In this document: positions 8,719 to 16,754 of the stretch, in pieces
Numbering within the stretch: the stretch's first letter is position 1
How the letters are laid out: each line of letters begins with the position of its first letter
Assembly (NCBI GenBank): GCA_016710265.1
Contig: JADJJL010000001.1
Location: 124,001-188,000, forward strand
Source of the DNA: Saprospiraceae bacterium
GTDB taxonomy: Bacteria > Bacteroidota > Bacteroidia > Chitinophagales > Saprospiraceae
Direction: 5' to 3'
DNA length: 64,000 bases
Notes under the pieces: model-generated
Database searches by the model: none
Seen by the model: the letters and a program-made list of their open reading frames with translations, nothing else
What the model was told of the DNA's origin: nothing
Made by a program: the position numbers and the translations under genes

Positions 8719-9455
8719 GACAGGATTAAAAATTTGATAGATGCGATCAACAAAACAGTTGCTAAAAAATACCTCAAGACCTTGGTGTTAAAATAATTTG
8801 CAGCCAATTTAGATCCTAATATTCCGGCAACTAAAGTACAAGGTAAAAGAATATAAGTATCAGAACTCAGCTCTATTAAATTGGCTTGAGAACCCATAAG
8901 TCCTGCCAATGAATTTAAAAAAATAAACAATGCACTGACCGCTGAAGTTTCTTTGATATCTGTCCAACCCAGAAAAAGTAAGATGGGTGAGAGTATGATA
9001 CCGCCGCCAATACCTATTAATCCGGATACAAATCCAATTACAGCTCCAATACATGCCACCAAAATAAAATTTTGAGAAATAGAATTTTCTGACTTGATTG
9101 TGCGATTACTTAGAAGTCTAAATATTGCAAATAGTAAAACGACGGCCAATATTCTCTTATACCACAATGGATCCAAGTCTATGCTTCCGCCTAAAAATGC
9201 CAAAGGCATTGAAAATATGACCAACTGCAAAAATAATTTAACTGGAAAAACGCACACTTTTCTAAAAGACCAAAAAGCAATTCCGGACACAAACATGTTT
9301 AATATAAGTGCAGTAGGCTTAATTTCTTCGGGCAGATAATTAAAAAGGGTCATTAAGGTCAGATAACTGCTAGCACCACCATGTCCTACTGAAGAATAAA
9401 GAAATGCAGCGAGCATCATCAGGACAAGCATGCTATAAAATACCCAGGCTTCCAA
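8715..9455 (-). CDS. TauE/SafE family permease
   Basis: A 246-residue membrane protein with about eight hydrophobic segments and the family's two inverted glycine-rich motifs: SSVGHGGASSYL near residues 21-32 and SGLIGIGGGIILSP near 144-157. TauE/SafE proteins move sulfite, sulfoacetate or related small anions across the inner membrane. Placed inside a molybdenum-cofactor operon (4-base overlap with mobA, 5 bases after moeA), it may import an oxyanion such as molybdate or export a sulfur by-product. That substrate is inference. No modABC genes are present. The frame starts at a TTG; an ATG at 9431 is a possible alternative. Confidence 0.85.
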   Translation of the reverse strand: MEAWVFYSMLVLMMLAAFLYSSVGHGGASSYLTLMTLFNYLPEEIKPTALILNMFVSGIAFWSFRKVCVFPVKLFLQLVIFSMPLAFLGGSIDLDPLWYKRILAVVLLFAIFRLLSNRTIKSENSISQNFILVACIGAVIGFVSGLIGIGGGIILSPILLFLGWTDIKETSAVSALFIFLNSLAGLMGSQANLIELSSDTYILLPCTLVAGILGSKLAANYFNTKVLRYFLATVLLIASIKFLILS

Positions 9456-9460
9456 AGGTA

Positions 9461-10609
9461 TTAAAATTTAAAAATTTCCACCATACTTCCGATGGGCAAT
9501 TCAGTCATTTCTTCCTCCAAAAAAACAAAACAATTGGCCGAAGAAAAAGCCAACAAATTAAAAGATTCTTGTCCATCTAAAATATGAATTTCAGCTTGAT
9601 CGATTTTTGCTTTTAAAAAATGACTCATTCCCTTTTTCTTTTTCCAGGGATGAGCAAGTGGAAAAACGCCATCTGACTTGAATACTTCTTCATGGCCCAT
9701 CAGATATAGCAAAACGGGTTTTACAAATTGATGGAAACAAGAAAGTACAGAACCGGGATTACCCGGCAATCCAAAAATCCATTTTCCTTTCCAAATACCT
9801 ACATACAGAGGCTTTCCAGGTTTTTGATTTACTTTGTAAAACAAGGTCTCCACACCCAATTCCTCCAACACTGGTTTCACAAAATCATATTCGCCCACAG
9901 AAACTCCACCGGTTAAAATGAGTACATCCTGTTTTTGTAAATTTTCTTGAATTCGATCTTTCAATAATTCACGATGATCGGTAATTTGTTCGTGGTGAAT
10001 TTTATCAATTCCTAATAATTTCAAATACGAATATACGGTAGGCAAATTGGAATTATAAATTTGTCCAGGCGACAATGGAATACCCGGCGATTGCAGTTCG
10101 CTTCCAGTGATTAAAATTCCGACCGAAGGAATGTCATAAACCAGAACTTCTGAAATACCCACAGAAGCTATCAAACCGATGGTTCCGGGATACAAAATGC
10201 TTCCTTTTGGAACGATCAAATCACCTTTTTTGCATTGGCTTGCTTCTAGACGAACATTGGCACCTTTTGCAAATTCTTGCGGGTTAAATAATATGCGCTG
10301 ATCATTTATGCGCACTTTCTCTTGTGGAATGACGGTGTTAGCGCCCTGAGGAATTGGAGCACCGGTAAAGATCCTAACAGCCTCTCCTTGTTTCAATTCA
10401 AGAGAATGAGAATCCCCTGCTGCCACCTGCCCCACCAAGGTATATTCTCCAAAACCATCTTGAAAAGCATATGCATAGCCGTCCATAGCAGAATTGTCGA
10501 AGGAAGGCACGTTGATTGGTGAATAAATATCTTCCGCCAAAACAGCCTTACAAACCTCCAAAAGGGGCAGTTTGATGGTAGCAGACCTCTTGAGCCTTTG
10601 TTGAATCAA
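9461..10609 (-). CDS. moeA: Molybdopterin molybdenumtransferase MoeA (start disrupted)
   Basis: A 382-residue MoeA, which inserts molybdate into adenylated molybdopterin. Motifs: PSFDNSAMDGYA (35-46), TGSELQSPG, LTGGVSVGEYDFV, KPGKPLYVG and GLPGNPGSVLS. The open frame begins with TTG. However, the codons just upstream, in the same frame from an ATG at 10636, read M-I-S-V-T-stop-A-K-N-L. Family members usually begin MISV.EA, so the TAA at 10619-10621 looks like a mutated Glu codon (GAA). Either the gene is read from the TTG with a shortened tip, or it has a nonsense lesion or a sequencing error. The rest is intact. It is the first gene of the operon and is divergent from moaA. Confidence 0.9.
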   Translation of the reverse strand: MIQQRLKRSATIKLPLLEVCKAVLAEDIYSPINVPSFDNSAMDGYAYAFQDGFGEYTLVGQVAAGDSHSLELKQGEAVRIFTGAPIPQGANTVIPQEKVRINDQRILFNPQEFAKGANVRLEASQCKKGDLIVPKGSILYPGTIGLIASVGISEVLVYDIPSVGILITGSELQSPGIPLSPGQIYNSNLPTVYSYLKLLGIDKIHHEQITDHRELLKDRIQENLQKQDVLILTGGVSVGEYDFVKPVLEELGVETLFYKVNQKPGKPLYVGIWKGKWIFGLPGNPGSVLSCFHQFVKPVLLYLMGHEEVFKSDGVFPLAHPWKKKKGMSHFLKAKIDQAEIHILDGQESFNLLAFSSANCFVFLEEEMTELPIGSMVEIFKF

Positions 10610-10618
10610 ATTTTTAGC

Positions 10619-10636
10619 TTAGGTCACCGATATCAT
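10619..10636 (-). other. In-frame TAA separating the probable MoeA N-terminus
   Basis: Reading down from the ATG at 10636-10634: ATG ATA TCG GTG ACC TAA, then GCT AAA AAT TTG in the same frame as the MoeA body. One base change (TAA to GAA) would restore M-I-S-V-T-E-A-K, the expected beginning. The -7-like box at 10642-10649 lies only five bases before this ATG, which would make a start here nearly leaderless. Confidence 0.65.
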
Positions 10637-10641
10637 TGGGG

Positions 10642-10649
10642 CAAAGTTA
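10642..10649 (-). promoter_or_regulatory. Putative -7 box for the moeA operon
   Basis: TAACTTTG on the minus strand matches the Bacteroidota TAnnTTTG consensus exactly. It lies in the roughly 80-base space between divergent moeA and moaA. No clear -33 TTTG was seen. Confidence 0.45.
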
Positions 10650-10691
10650 ATGCGTGAAGTTATATGTTCAGTTTAAAATGAACAAGCATTG

Positions 10692-10699
10692 TATTTTTG
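10692..10699 (+). promoter_or_regulatory. Putative -7 box for moaA
   Basis: TATTTTTG matches TAnnTTTG and ends 17 bases before the chosen ATG of moaA. A TTTA at 10672-10675 is a possible weak -33 element. This favours the internal start at 10717 over the longer frame from 10654. Confidence 0.45.
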
Positions 10700-10716
10700 C
10701 ATTGTACAAAGGAACG

Positions 10717-11703
10717 ATGCTGATAGATGCATATCATAGGATACACGATTACTTAAGGATCTCGCTTACAGACAAGTGCAATCTTAAATGCAGCTATTGC
10801 GATCCTGTGGATTCTGAAATTGAATCTTCTACGCAGTCACAATTTATGACTGTGGATGAGATAGATCATCTTGCGGGTATTTTCATTGGAGAAGGTGTTA
10901 AAAAAATAAGGTTGACCGGTGGAGAGCCTTTGGTTAGAAAAGACGCCAAAGAAATTATCAGGCGACTTTCAAAATATAAAGTGGAATTGGCCCTTAGCAC
11001 AAATGCTATTTTGATTGATCAATTTTTGGATACTTTGCAATCAGCCGGAATAAGATCGATCAATGTGAGTTTGGACAGCTTGCAAAAAGAAAAGTTTGCA
11101 CAAATTACAGGCAGAGATTATTTCGACAAGGTAAAAAGCAATATTGATCTACTGTTGGAAAATAGATTTCATGTCAAGGTCAATGTGGTAGTGATTAAAA
11201 ATGTCAACCACGAAGAGATCCTTGATTTTATTAGATGGACAGAGGATGTACCGGTCCATATTCGTTTTATTGAATTTATGCCTTTCAGTGGTAATCATTG
11301 GGATCATGAAAAAGTTTTTACACACCGGGAAATATTGGATCTGATCCAAAAAGAATTTTCTGTGCAGAGGATTCCGACGGATCCTCACGATACCGCAAAG
11401 CCCTATTATATTTCAGGCCATAGAGGCACATTCGCGGTCATTAGCACGATGAGCGAACCATTTTGTCAAGGATGTAACAGGATCCGGTTAACTGCGGATG
11501 GTAAACTAAAAAACTGTTTATTTTCAAAAGGCGAAACCGACTTGCTAACTGCGTTGCGCAAGGGTGAAGACGTATTGCCTCTGATTAAATACTGCATTGC
11601 CGTTAAAAATGAAAGATTGGGAGGACAGTTTAGCAGCCTTGCAGAAGCGATCCCCAATGCGGACATGATTGACAATAGGAGCATGATCAAGATTGGAGGA
11701 TAA
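10717..11703 (+). CDS. moaA: GTP 3',8-cyclase MoaA
   Basis: A 328-residue radical SAM enzyme that performs the first step of molybdopterin synthesis. The radical SAM cluster is CNLKCSYC (Cys 21, 25, 28), followed by LTGGEPLVR (66-74). The second cluster uses FCQGC (Cys 250, 253) and Cys 267 in LKNC. The C-terminus ends in Gly-Gly, needed for activity in known MoaA proteins. I start it at 10717, where AAAGGA precedes the ATG and the protein begins MLIDAYHR; the longer frame from 10654 would begin inside the promoter. It is divergent from the moeA operon. The next position in the usual SAM motif, often YCMP, is YCDP here. Confidence 0.94.
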   Translation: MLIDAYHRIHDYLRISLTDKCNLKCSYCDPVDSEIESSTQSQFMTVDEIDHLAGIFIGEGVKKIRLTGGEPLVRKDAKEIIRRLSKYKVELALSTNAILIDQFLDTLQSAGIRSINVSLDSLQKEKFAQITGRDYFDKVKSNIDLLLENRFHVKVNVVVIKNVNHEEILDFIRWTEDVPVHIRFIEFMPFSGNHWDHEKVFTHREILDLIQKEFSVQRIPTDPHDTAKPYYISGHRGTFAVISTMSEPFCQGCNRIRLTADGKLKNCLFSKGETDLLTALRKGEDVLPLIKYCIAVKNERLGGQFSSLAEAIPNADMIDNRSMIKIGG

Positions 11704-11739
11704 GGAGTGTTTCTCATTTACCTTGTGGTAAAAAAAATA

Positions 11740-11960
11740 ACCGCCCACCACCCAAGGGTGGGGGCACGGCAAGACACAAAGAAATTTACGCAAAGGACAC
11801 AAAGAATATAGTACAGAAATAGTAAAATTTATTGTATTTAGATTCCAAACTTGTGTCCCTTGTGCTTGCCTTTGTGATCCTTGTGGTAAAAACTAACCAC
11901 AAAGGACACAAAGAAATTTACACAAAGGACACAAAGAATAAATTGTATTCTTTGAATTAT
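11740..11960. repeat. Fold-back intergenic repeats, about 1.5 units
   Basis: These belong to the family also found at 13605-14105 and 18746-19504. A unit begins ACC(A/G)CAAAGGACACAAAG and ends CTTTGTG....GTGGT, roughly its reverse complement. Unit 1 (from 11740) has a REP-like hairpin in place of its first arm; a second, partial unit starts at 11896. It lies between the convergent moaA and barrel-protein genes. Spurious short frames here were rejected. Confidence 0.75.
11743..11772. repeat. REP-like hairpin with CACGGCA motif
   Basis: CCACCACCC and GGGTGGGGG close on a two-base loop, followed by CACGGCAAG. It is embedded exactly within the first fold-back repeat unit (AACCG | hairpin | ACACAAAG), as if one element had inserted into the other. 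Confidence 0.55.
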
Positions 11961-11961
11961 C

Positions 11962-12534
11962 CTACTTTACCTCTTTTTCCTTTACTTTGTTTAACATTAA
12001 TCTCGCACCTATAAATGGTTGGGAGAAACTAAATTTATAAGGAATCTTATTTAGAGGACTGTGATTGAATAAGCCTCCCCATAGATATATATTTTTGTAA
12101 ACTTGAAAGTCGGCACTTAATCCTAAGATTAAGCTGGTCACAGGTCTTTTAGTAGGACTATGATCTCCTGCAAAACTTAGATTACCTTGGCTTATACCAA
12201 TCCTGGGATAGACCGCAGTTCCTTTTCCAAAAAATAGAGCGTAATCTACATAGGCTCCCAGTACTAAAAATGGATTTTTGAAATTTTCACCGGTAAGAAT
12301 ACAATACGAAAAATCCATACCTAGATGGGTTCTTTTGTAAACTTCCTTTCTTCCGGAAATATTGATAAAATGTTCATAAAGCGTGTAACTCTGATTTTCA
12401 GAATTGTAAAACTTCGGACTTGGTATGACTGTATAAAAAAGTCCAATGTCGTATTGTGCTCTGAGCTCAATGATGGACAACAAAGAAATAAATGTGATTT
12501 TTAATAGAACAGATAAACTGGGCATAACATTCAT
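11962..12534 (-). CDS. Secreted barrel-like protein, unknown function
   Basis: A 190-residue protein with an N-terminal signal-like helix (about residues 8-26, ending in a LRAQ cleavage context). Alternating aromatic and small residues follow, with Gly-rich turns typical of a small outer-membrane beta-barrel (GMDFSYCI, LVLGAYVDY, GLSADFQVYKNIYLWGG, FIGARLML). No named domain was recognised. It lies 42 bases downstream of another signal-peptide protein on the same strand, so the two are probably co-transcribed and may work together at the outer membrane. The tail is Lys/Glu-rich. Location is inferred from composition only. Confidence 0.65.
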   Translation of the reverse strand: MNVMPSLSVLLKITFISLLSIIELRAQYDIGLFYTVIPSPKFYNSENQSYTLYEHFINISGRKEVYKRTHLGMDFSYCILTGENFKNPFLVLGAYVDYALFFGKGTAVYPRIGISQGNLSFAGDHSPTKRPVTSLILGLSADFQVYKNIYLWGGLFNHSPLNKIPYKFSFSQPFIGARLMLNKVKEKEVK

Positions 12535-12576
12535 ATTTTAAAATTAAATTTAATCTGTGGATAAGGTCGAAAAGGC

Positions 12577-13197
12577 CTAAATTTTATGGATGGAATATAT
12601 TCCAACTGATAAATTAAGCCCTATGTCATACCATTTAGAAGGTCTCAATGAAAACATAGTGCCAAATGCCCAATAAGGCTGCCATTTGTTGGAAGACTGC
12701 AAGCTGGTAACATCAAAATTAGCAGTCATATTATTCAATCCAAAAGTGCTGATAATTTCAGGAGTTATGAGAATATTAAACCTCCTCGAGAACATCTTAA
12801 TGTATTTACTACTGGTTAAAGAATTCACTTTGTAATTGTACTGGATGCTAAAACCATGACCTCTCACATCTTTATATCCAGGTTCAGGATAATAATTTGA
12901 AACATTGCGAAAAAAATAATCGTAGCATAGGTGTAAGTAATGATTTGATACGATACGCATTCCTAATTGGATACGATGGATTCCTTCATACAAAGAAAAA
13001 GCTGGACTTTTAGATTCAAAGTTTGCACTAGCAGAGTGACCGGAAAACCTGGGGGTATATGCAATTTCAAAACGATTATTCAGGCTGTATCCTTGTTTAG
13101 TTGGCTCCTGATCGGTCTCTAACTGGGCATAAGAATTAATGGATATTAAAAATGACAGAACTAAGAGTACAGATTTAAAAGCTTGATAATTTGCCAT
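12577..13197 (-). CDS. Secreted barrel-like protein, unknown function
   Basis: A 206-residue protein with a clear signal peptide (hydrophobic 9-22, cleavage after YAQ). The body contains barrel-like alternating strands (IQLGMRIVSNHYLHLCYDYFF, GFSIQYNYKV) and ends in GLNLSVGIYS. It is first of a two-gene unit with the similar-sized protein at 11962-12534. Strand patterns suggest an outer-membrane location, and no enzymatic motif was seen. The two are not obviously close paralogues, although their layout is alike. Function unknown. Confidence 0.65.
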   Translation of the reverse strand: MANYQAFKSVLLVLSFLISINSYAQLETDQEPTKQGYSLNNRFEIAYTPRFSGHSASANFESKSPAFSLYEGIHRIQLGMRIVSNHYLHLCYDYFFRNVSNYYPEPGYKDVRGHGFSIQYNYKVNSLTSSKYIKMFSRRFNILITPEIISTFGLNNMTANFDVTSLQSSNKWQPYWAFGTMFSLRPSKWYDIGLNLSVGIYSIHKI

Positions 13198-13604
13198 ACT
13201 ATATAAGGTTTAATAACTATATTTCCTACATAAGTTTATTTCCCGGAAAGTTCCAATTCAAATAATTCGCAACAAAATTAATAATAATAGCTTAATGTGT
13301 GCATTTCCAATAAATTTTAACTAAATTTTAAATACAAAAACAAAATCATAGCCACAAAGGTGCCCACCATTCAGGCGTGGTGGCACGGCAATACACAATG
13401 CCAATCGAAAAGGTTTATTGAAATTATTTATACAAGTTTCACTATTTCCTCCCAATTATCCAAAACCAAAATTTCTTAAGATAAGGTGCAAGGATTGGTG
13501 CTAAAATAGCTCACAAAAGGAATATGAAAATATACTTTAAATACTCGTTCATAATTTAAAATTATTAATTAATCAGTTTAAGACTTAAGCATAATGCAAA
13601 ACTA
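13198..13604. other. AT-rich intergenic region
   Basis: Upstream region of the barrel-protein pair. It contains one REP-like hairpin (13360-13390) and otherwise no recognisable gene, RNA or promoter. Confidence 0.5.
13360..13390. repeat. REP-like hairpin with CACGGCA motif
   Basis: GTGCCCACCA at 13360-13369 pairs with TGGTGGCAC at 13378-13386 with one bulged C, and GGCA follows. It is preceded by GCCACAAAGG, the arm of the fold-back repeat family, and followed by CCAATCGAAAAG, which recurs next to CACGGCC at about 41279-41297. Confidence 0.6.
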
Positions 13605-14105
13605 ACCACTAAGGTCACAAAGAATTTCACAAAGTTCACAAAGAATATTTTGTAATAAATAAAATTAATTGTCTTTATATACCAAAATTGTGTCCCTTGT
13701 GCTTGCCTTTGTGTACTTAGTGGTAAAAAAATTAACCGCAAAGGACACAAAGAAATTTACACAAAGTTCACAAAGAATATTTTTAAGAAATTAAATTTTA
13801 CTTTGAAATGCTAAACTTGTGTCCCTTGTTCTTCCTTTGTGTACCTTGTGGTAAAAAAAACTAACCGCAAAGGACACAAAGATTTATACAAAGTTCACAA
13901 AGAATATTTTTTAAAAATAATTCATGTCCTGAAAATCAAAACTTGTGTCTCTTGTTCTTCCTTTGTGTAACTAGTGGTAAAAAAAACTAACCACAAAGGT
14001 CACAAAGAATTTTATAAAGTTCACAAAGAATATTTTACAAAAATAATTCATCTCCTGAAATACAAACCTTGTGTCCTTTGTGCTAAGCTTTGTGTGCCTA
14101 GTGGT
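13605..14105. repeat. Array of four ~130-bp fold-back repeats
   Basis: Units begin at about 13605, 13735, 13864 and 13990 and are 126-130 bp long. Each opens with ACC(A/G)C(A/T)AAGG.CACAAAG and closes with a near reverse complement, CTTTGTGT....GTGGT, with an AT-rich centre. They are not CRISPRs, because no unique spacers separate short repeats. Each unit could form a long hairpin in RNA or single-stranded DNA. The array lies between the two-component genes and the barrel-protein genes. Confidence 0.85.
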
Positions 14106-14148
14106 AAAATAATCAACTAGTGGAGCCACAATTCAATAAGCTTAAATT

Positions 14149-14880
14149 CTACAACACTATCTTACCCAAAATCTCTAATACCCTTTCTTTGTATTGCCTT
14201 CCTATCGGAATGAATTTACCGGCTGTCTGAAGTTCTTGGGCTGAATAAGTTTGGATATGATGTACGTTGACTAAAAAGGAACGATGTATGCGGAGTCCTC
14301 CAAAATCCACCAACATTTGTTCGAATTCCTGAAGGCTCCCCTTGGTCACAATGGATTGATCTCCGATCACGATTCTCACATACTCTTTCAAACTTTCTAC
14401 ATAACGTATCTCTTGCAGATCGATTTTAATCATGGTCTTATTCACATTAAAAAAACGATGTGAAGAAAATGCAGGCTCATTTGATAATGAAGGTGAAGGA
14501 ATATTTTTAGCGGTAGTCGGAGTTCTCAATTTATTGGCGGCAATCACAAAACGATTAAAGGCAATGGGTTTTAAAAGATAATCTGTTACACCCCACTCAT
14601 AACTTTCCAGTGCATACTCATGGTGTGCAGTCGTTATCACAATCTTGTATTTCTCAATCAGACTTCTGATGAAATCTTCACCCCGAAGTTTGGGCATCGA
14701 CAGATCCAAAAAAATCACATCAATATTTCCTTGTGCAAGCGAATTTAATCCTGCCAATGGATCGTGGTAAGTGCCCACATGTTTCAGAAAAGGAACCATT
14801 CCAATGTAATCCTCCAGAATTTCTGCTGCAATGGGCTCGTCTTCGACTACAATACAATGGAGCAATTCCATATTAGGCAT
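14149..14880 (-). CDS. LytTR-family response regulator
   Basis: A 243-residue regulator. Residues 1-125 form a receiver with the acidic pair in VVEDE (11-15), the phospho-acceptor Asp 59 in IFLDLSMP and the conserved Lys in LLKPIAF. Residues about 140-243 form a LytTR DNA-binding domain (the YVESLKEYVRI and IHRSFLVN segments). It overlaps the sensor kinase gene by eight bases and is transcribed after it, so kinase and regulator are a translationally coupled pair. Targets are unknown. LytT regulators in Bacteroidota often control surface or polysaccharide genes, but nothing here shows that. Confidence 0.9.
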   Translation of the reverse strand: MPNMELLHCIVVEDEPIAAEILEDYIGMVPFLKHVGTYHDPLAGLNSLAQGNIDVIFLDLSMPKLRGEDFIRSLIEKYKIVITTAHHEYALESYEWGVTDYLLKPIAFNRFVIAANKLRTPTTAKNIPSPSLSNEPAFSSHRFFNVNKTMIKIDLQEIRYVESLKEYVRIVIGDQSIVTKGSLQEFEQMLVDFGGLRIHRSFLVNVHHIQTYSAQELQTAGKFIPIGRQYKERVLEILGKIVL

Positions 14881-15916
14881 TTATGATTTTTAATTCTAAT
14901 TCAAAATTTCCTAAAGCTTTTGATACTTTGAGTGAATGGCGATTCGGATATTCCAGTTCGAGTTGCCTTTTCAGATTTTTTAAACCCAAACCTCCACTGG
15001 AGTGATCCATCGATTCGTCCACCGAATTTTGAATAAAAAAACAAAATTGATCTTGATCGTTATGGTAAATATTCAAATTAATTTGAGCCATCCCTTCCGC
15101 TTTTTCACCCACAAATTTAAATGCATTTTCTACCAAAGGCAATAATAATCCAGGAGATATTTCCTTGAGGACATTTAAATTTTCAAATTGCATTTGTAGT
15201 TCCACCGGTTTGATGCGTCTCATCTGCATTAAGTCGATGTAGGCCTGCAACATTTTAATTTCTTTGTCAAGTAATACTTTGGAAGATGCATTGTTATATA
15301 ACAAATATCTCAAGAGTTGTGATAGTTTTAAAAGTGCTTCTGAAGCTCTAGGATCATTCTTCCTGCTGAGGCCATAAATACTGTTGAGTGTATTAAATAA
15401 AAAATGAGGATTGGTTTGAGATTTGATGAGTTGTAATTCAAAATTCAGTTTTTCATTTTCCATCTGCTTGGCGTTCAAACTGCTTTTGCGCTGTTCATCA
15501 GAGATCCATATCACCCCAAAAAATAGCATGGGTACCAACAGCTCAGTAAAATTGGACAACATTCTCGACAAGGTGAAAAATTGATCCCAAGCCAAGGGCC
15601 TTTGGTATAAATAAGGATAAATTAAAAGGTGTATCGCCAATCGATAAAGAATAATTCCGACCAAAATTCCTATAATCAATCGCAGGATGACTTTGGTCCA
15701 ACTGCCAGTGGAATAGGTCATTTTATTGACCAAAGTAGGCATTCCAATATAAACTGCAGAGATCTTCGCTGGTAAGAGGGTGAGAATAGTGGCCAATGCA
15801 GTCAGTGCAATCTGTAATCCGGTACTCTCATTTTCATTGTGGTTTAGACCAGACCAAATCAGCAACCAATAGAAAATAAGATATGCCGCCCAAAAATAGA
15901 TATGTCTTTTCATCAT
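14873..15916 (-). CDS. LytS-type sensor histidine kinase
   Basis: A 347-residue kinase of the His_kinase (LytS/YehU-like) class. The N-terminal third has four hydrophobic helices (about 5-22, 34-58, 73-98, 116-135). A short coiled linker and the H-box QTNPHFLFNTLNSIYGL with the phosphorylated His follow. The C-terminal part is an ATPase domain with PLVENAFK and SGGLGLKNLKRQL. I start it at the Met-Met at 15916, since MMKRHIYFW gives a normal membrane-protein tip; the frame extends to 15973. It pairs with the downstream LytTR regulator. There is no periplasmic sensor domain, so the signal is probably sensed in or near the membrane. Confidence 0.88.
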   Translation of the reverse strand: MMKRHIYFWAAYLIFYWLLIWSGLNHNENESTGLQIALTALATILTLLPAKISAVYIGMPTLVNKMTYSTGSWTKVILRLIIGILVGIILYRLAIHLLIYPYLYQRPLAWDQFFTLSRMLSNFTELLVPMLFFGVIWISDEQRKSSLNAKQMENEKLNFELQLIKSQTNPHFLFNTLNSIYGLSRKNDPRASEALLKLSQLLRYLLYNNASSKVLLDKEIKMLQAYIDLMQMRRIKPVELQMQFENLNVLKEISPGLLLPLVENAFKFVGEKAEGMAQINLNIYHNDQDQFCFFIQNSVDESMDHSSGGLGLKNLKRQLELEYPNRHSLKVSKALGNFELELKIINA

Positions 15917-16216
15917 TGAATCCACAAGGTACAAACTCCCATGAAAACCAATATACACAGATCCTACGAACAACCATCAACACCCCACCAAATTCCAGTT
16001 CCTCCGAACTTGATGCAAAAACCGAAGCAAATGGCTGTTTGGTCTGCAAAGCTAGTATCCTGTTGAATAAAAAAAAAGATTAGTCATAGCTGACTTTCCT
16101 TTGCCTATGATTTGAAAGCATAAGGCTGTCAATTTTATTATTCACTAAAAAAAATAAATCCAATGATCAATTTTCAATTGCACAAGAATTTCAAATTCGT
16201 CTTTCTTAGACAAAAC

Positions 16217-16735
16217 ATGAATTACAGCATTGCACTTATTATGTGGATGATACTGTGTCACAATGCCTATCCACAAACCCAATTTCAAGAAATCGACAGA
16301 GGGCCCGTGGTTAACACCGTCTCTGACAGCAGAAGTATTAATCTGGTGGACCTCAACAAAGATGGTCTCGATGATATTTTTATCAGCAATGGACCTTCAG
16401 CAGGAGCAGAAGATTATCTGTACATCAATCAAGGCAATTTTCAGTTTTCCCAAGACACTGGATTTTTTAAATCACTTATATTACCATCGGTAGGCGCATG
16501 CATTGGAGATATTCACAACAATGGAGATAGAACAATTTATGTACCGAGCTGGTATAATCGCTCCAATGCGCTTTACATTAAAAATGCATTGGGACAATAC
16601 ACGGGAAGTCTCACCAGCTATAAAACCTACAGCGAATCGGCTGCATGGGTAGATTATGATCAGGATGGCTGGTTGGATCTGTATGTTTCCAATGCAGGAA
16701 ATGGACCCGCTGACAATAAAAATTTAATTTTTTAA
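16217..16735 (+). CDS. FG-GAP/VCBS repeat protein, 5' part (frameshifted)
   Basis: The N-terminal 172 residues of a secreted repeat protein. A signal peptide (MNYSIALIMW... ending at YPQTQ) is followed by calcium-loop FG-GAP/VCBS motifs: VDLNKDGLDDIFISNG and VDYDQDGWLDLYVSN. The frame stops at 16733-16735 within a run of six T residues. Removing one T joins NLI directly to FKNDGTG in the frame of the next entry, giving the expected repeat sequence. The longer frame from 16163 adds a non-signal leader and was not used. Confidence 0.8.
   Translation: MNYSIALIMWMILCHNAYPQTQFQEIDRGPVVNTVSDSRSINLVDLNKDGLDDIFISNGPSAGAEDYLYINQGNFQFSQDTGFFKSLILPSVGACIGDIHNNGDRTIYVPSWYNRSNALYIKNALGQYTGSLTSYKTYSESAAWVDYDQDGWLDLYVSNAGNGPADNKNLIF
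16728..16733 (+). other. Single-base frameshift in a T6 run
   Basis: The reading frame changes here between the two halves of the FG-GAP protein. With five T instead of six, the codons read N-L-I-F-K-N-D-G without interruption. It may be a true mutation, phase variation by slippage, transcriptional slippage, or a base-calling error. Confidence 0.7.
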
Positions 16736-16754
16736 AAATGATGGAACGGGTCGT

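Noticed and set aside
11832..12014. 60-codon plus-strand frame
   Set aside because: Repeat-derived (NHKGHKEIYTKDTKN) and overlaps the end of the barrel-protein gene.
13565..13750. 61-codon minus-strand frame
   Set aside because: Lies in the repeat array and shares words (FVNFVKFFVTLVV) with the other repeat translations.
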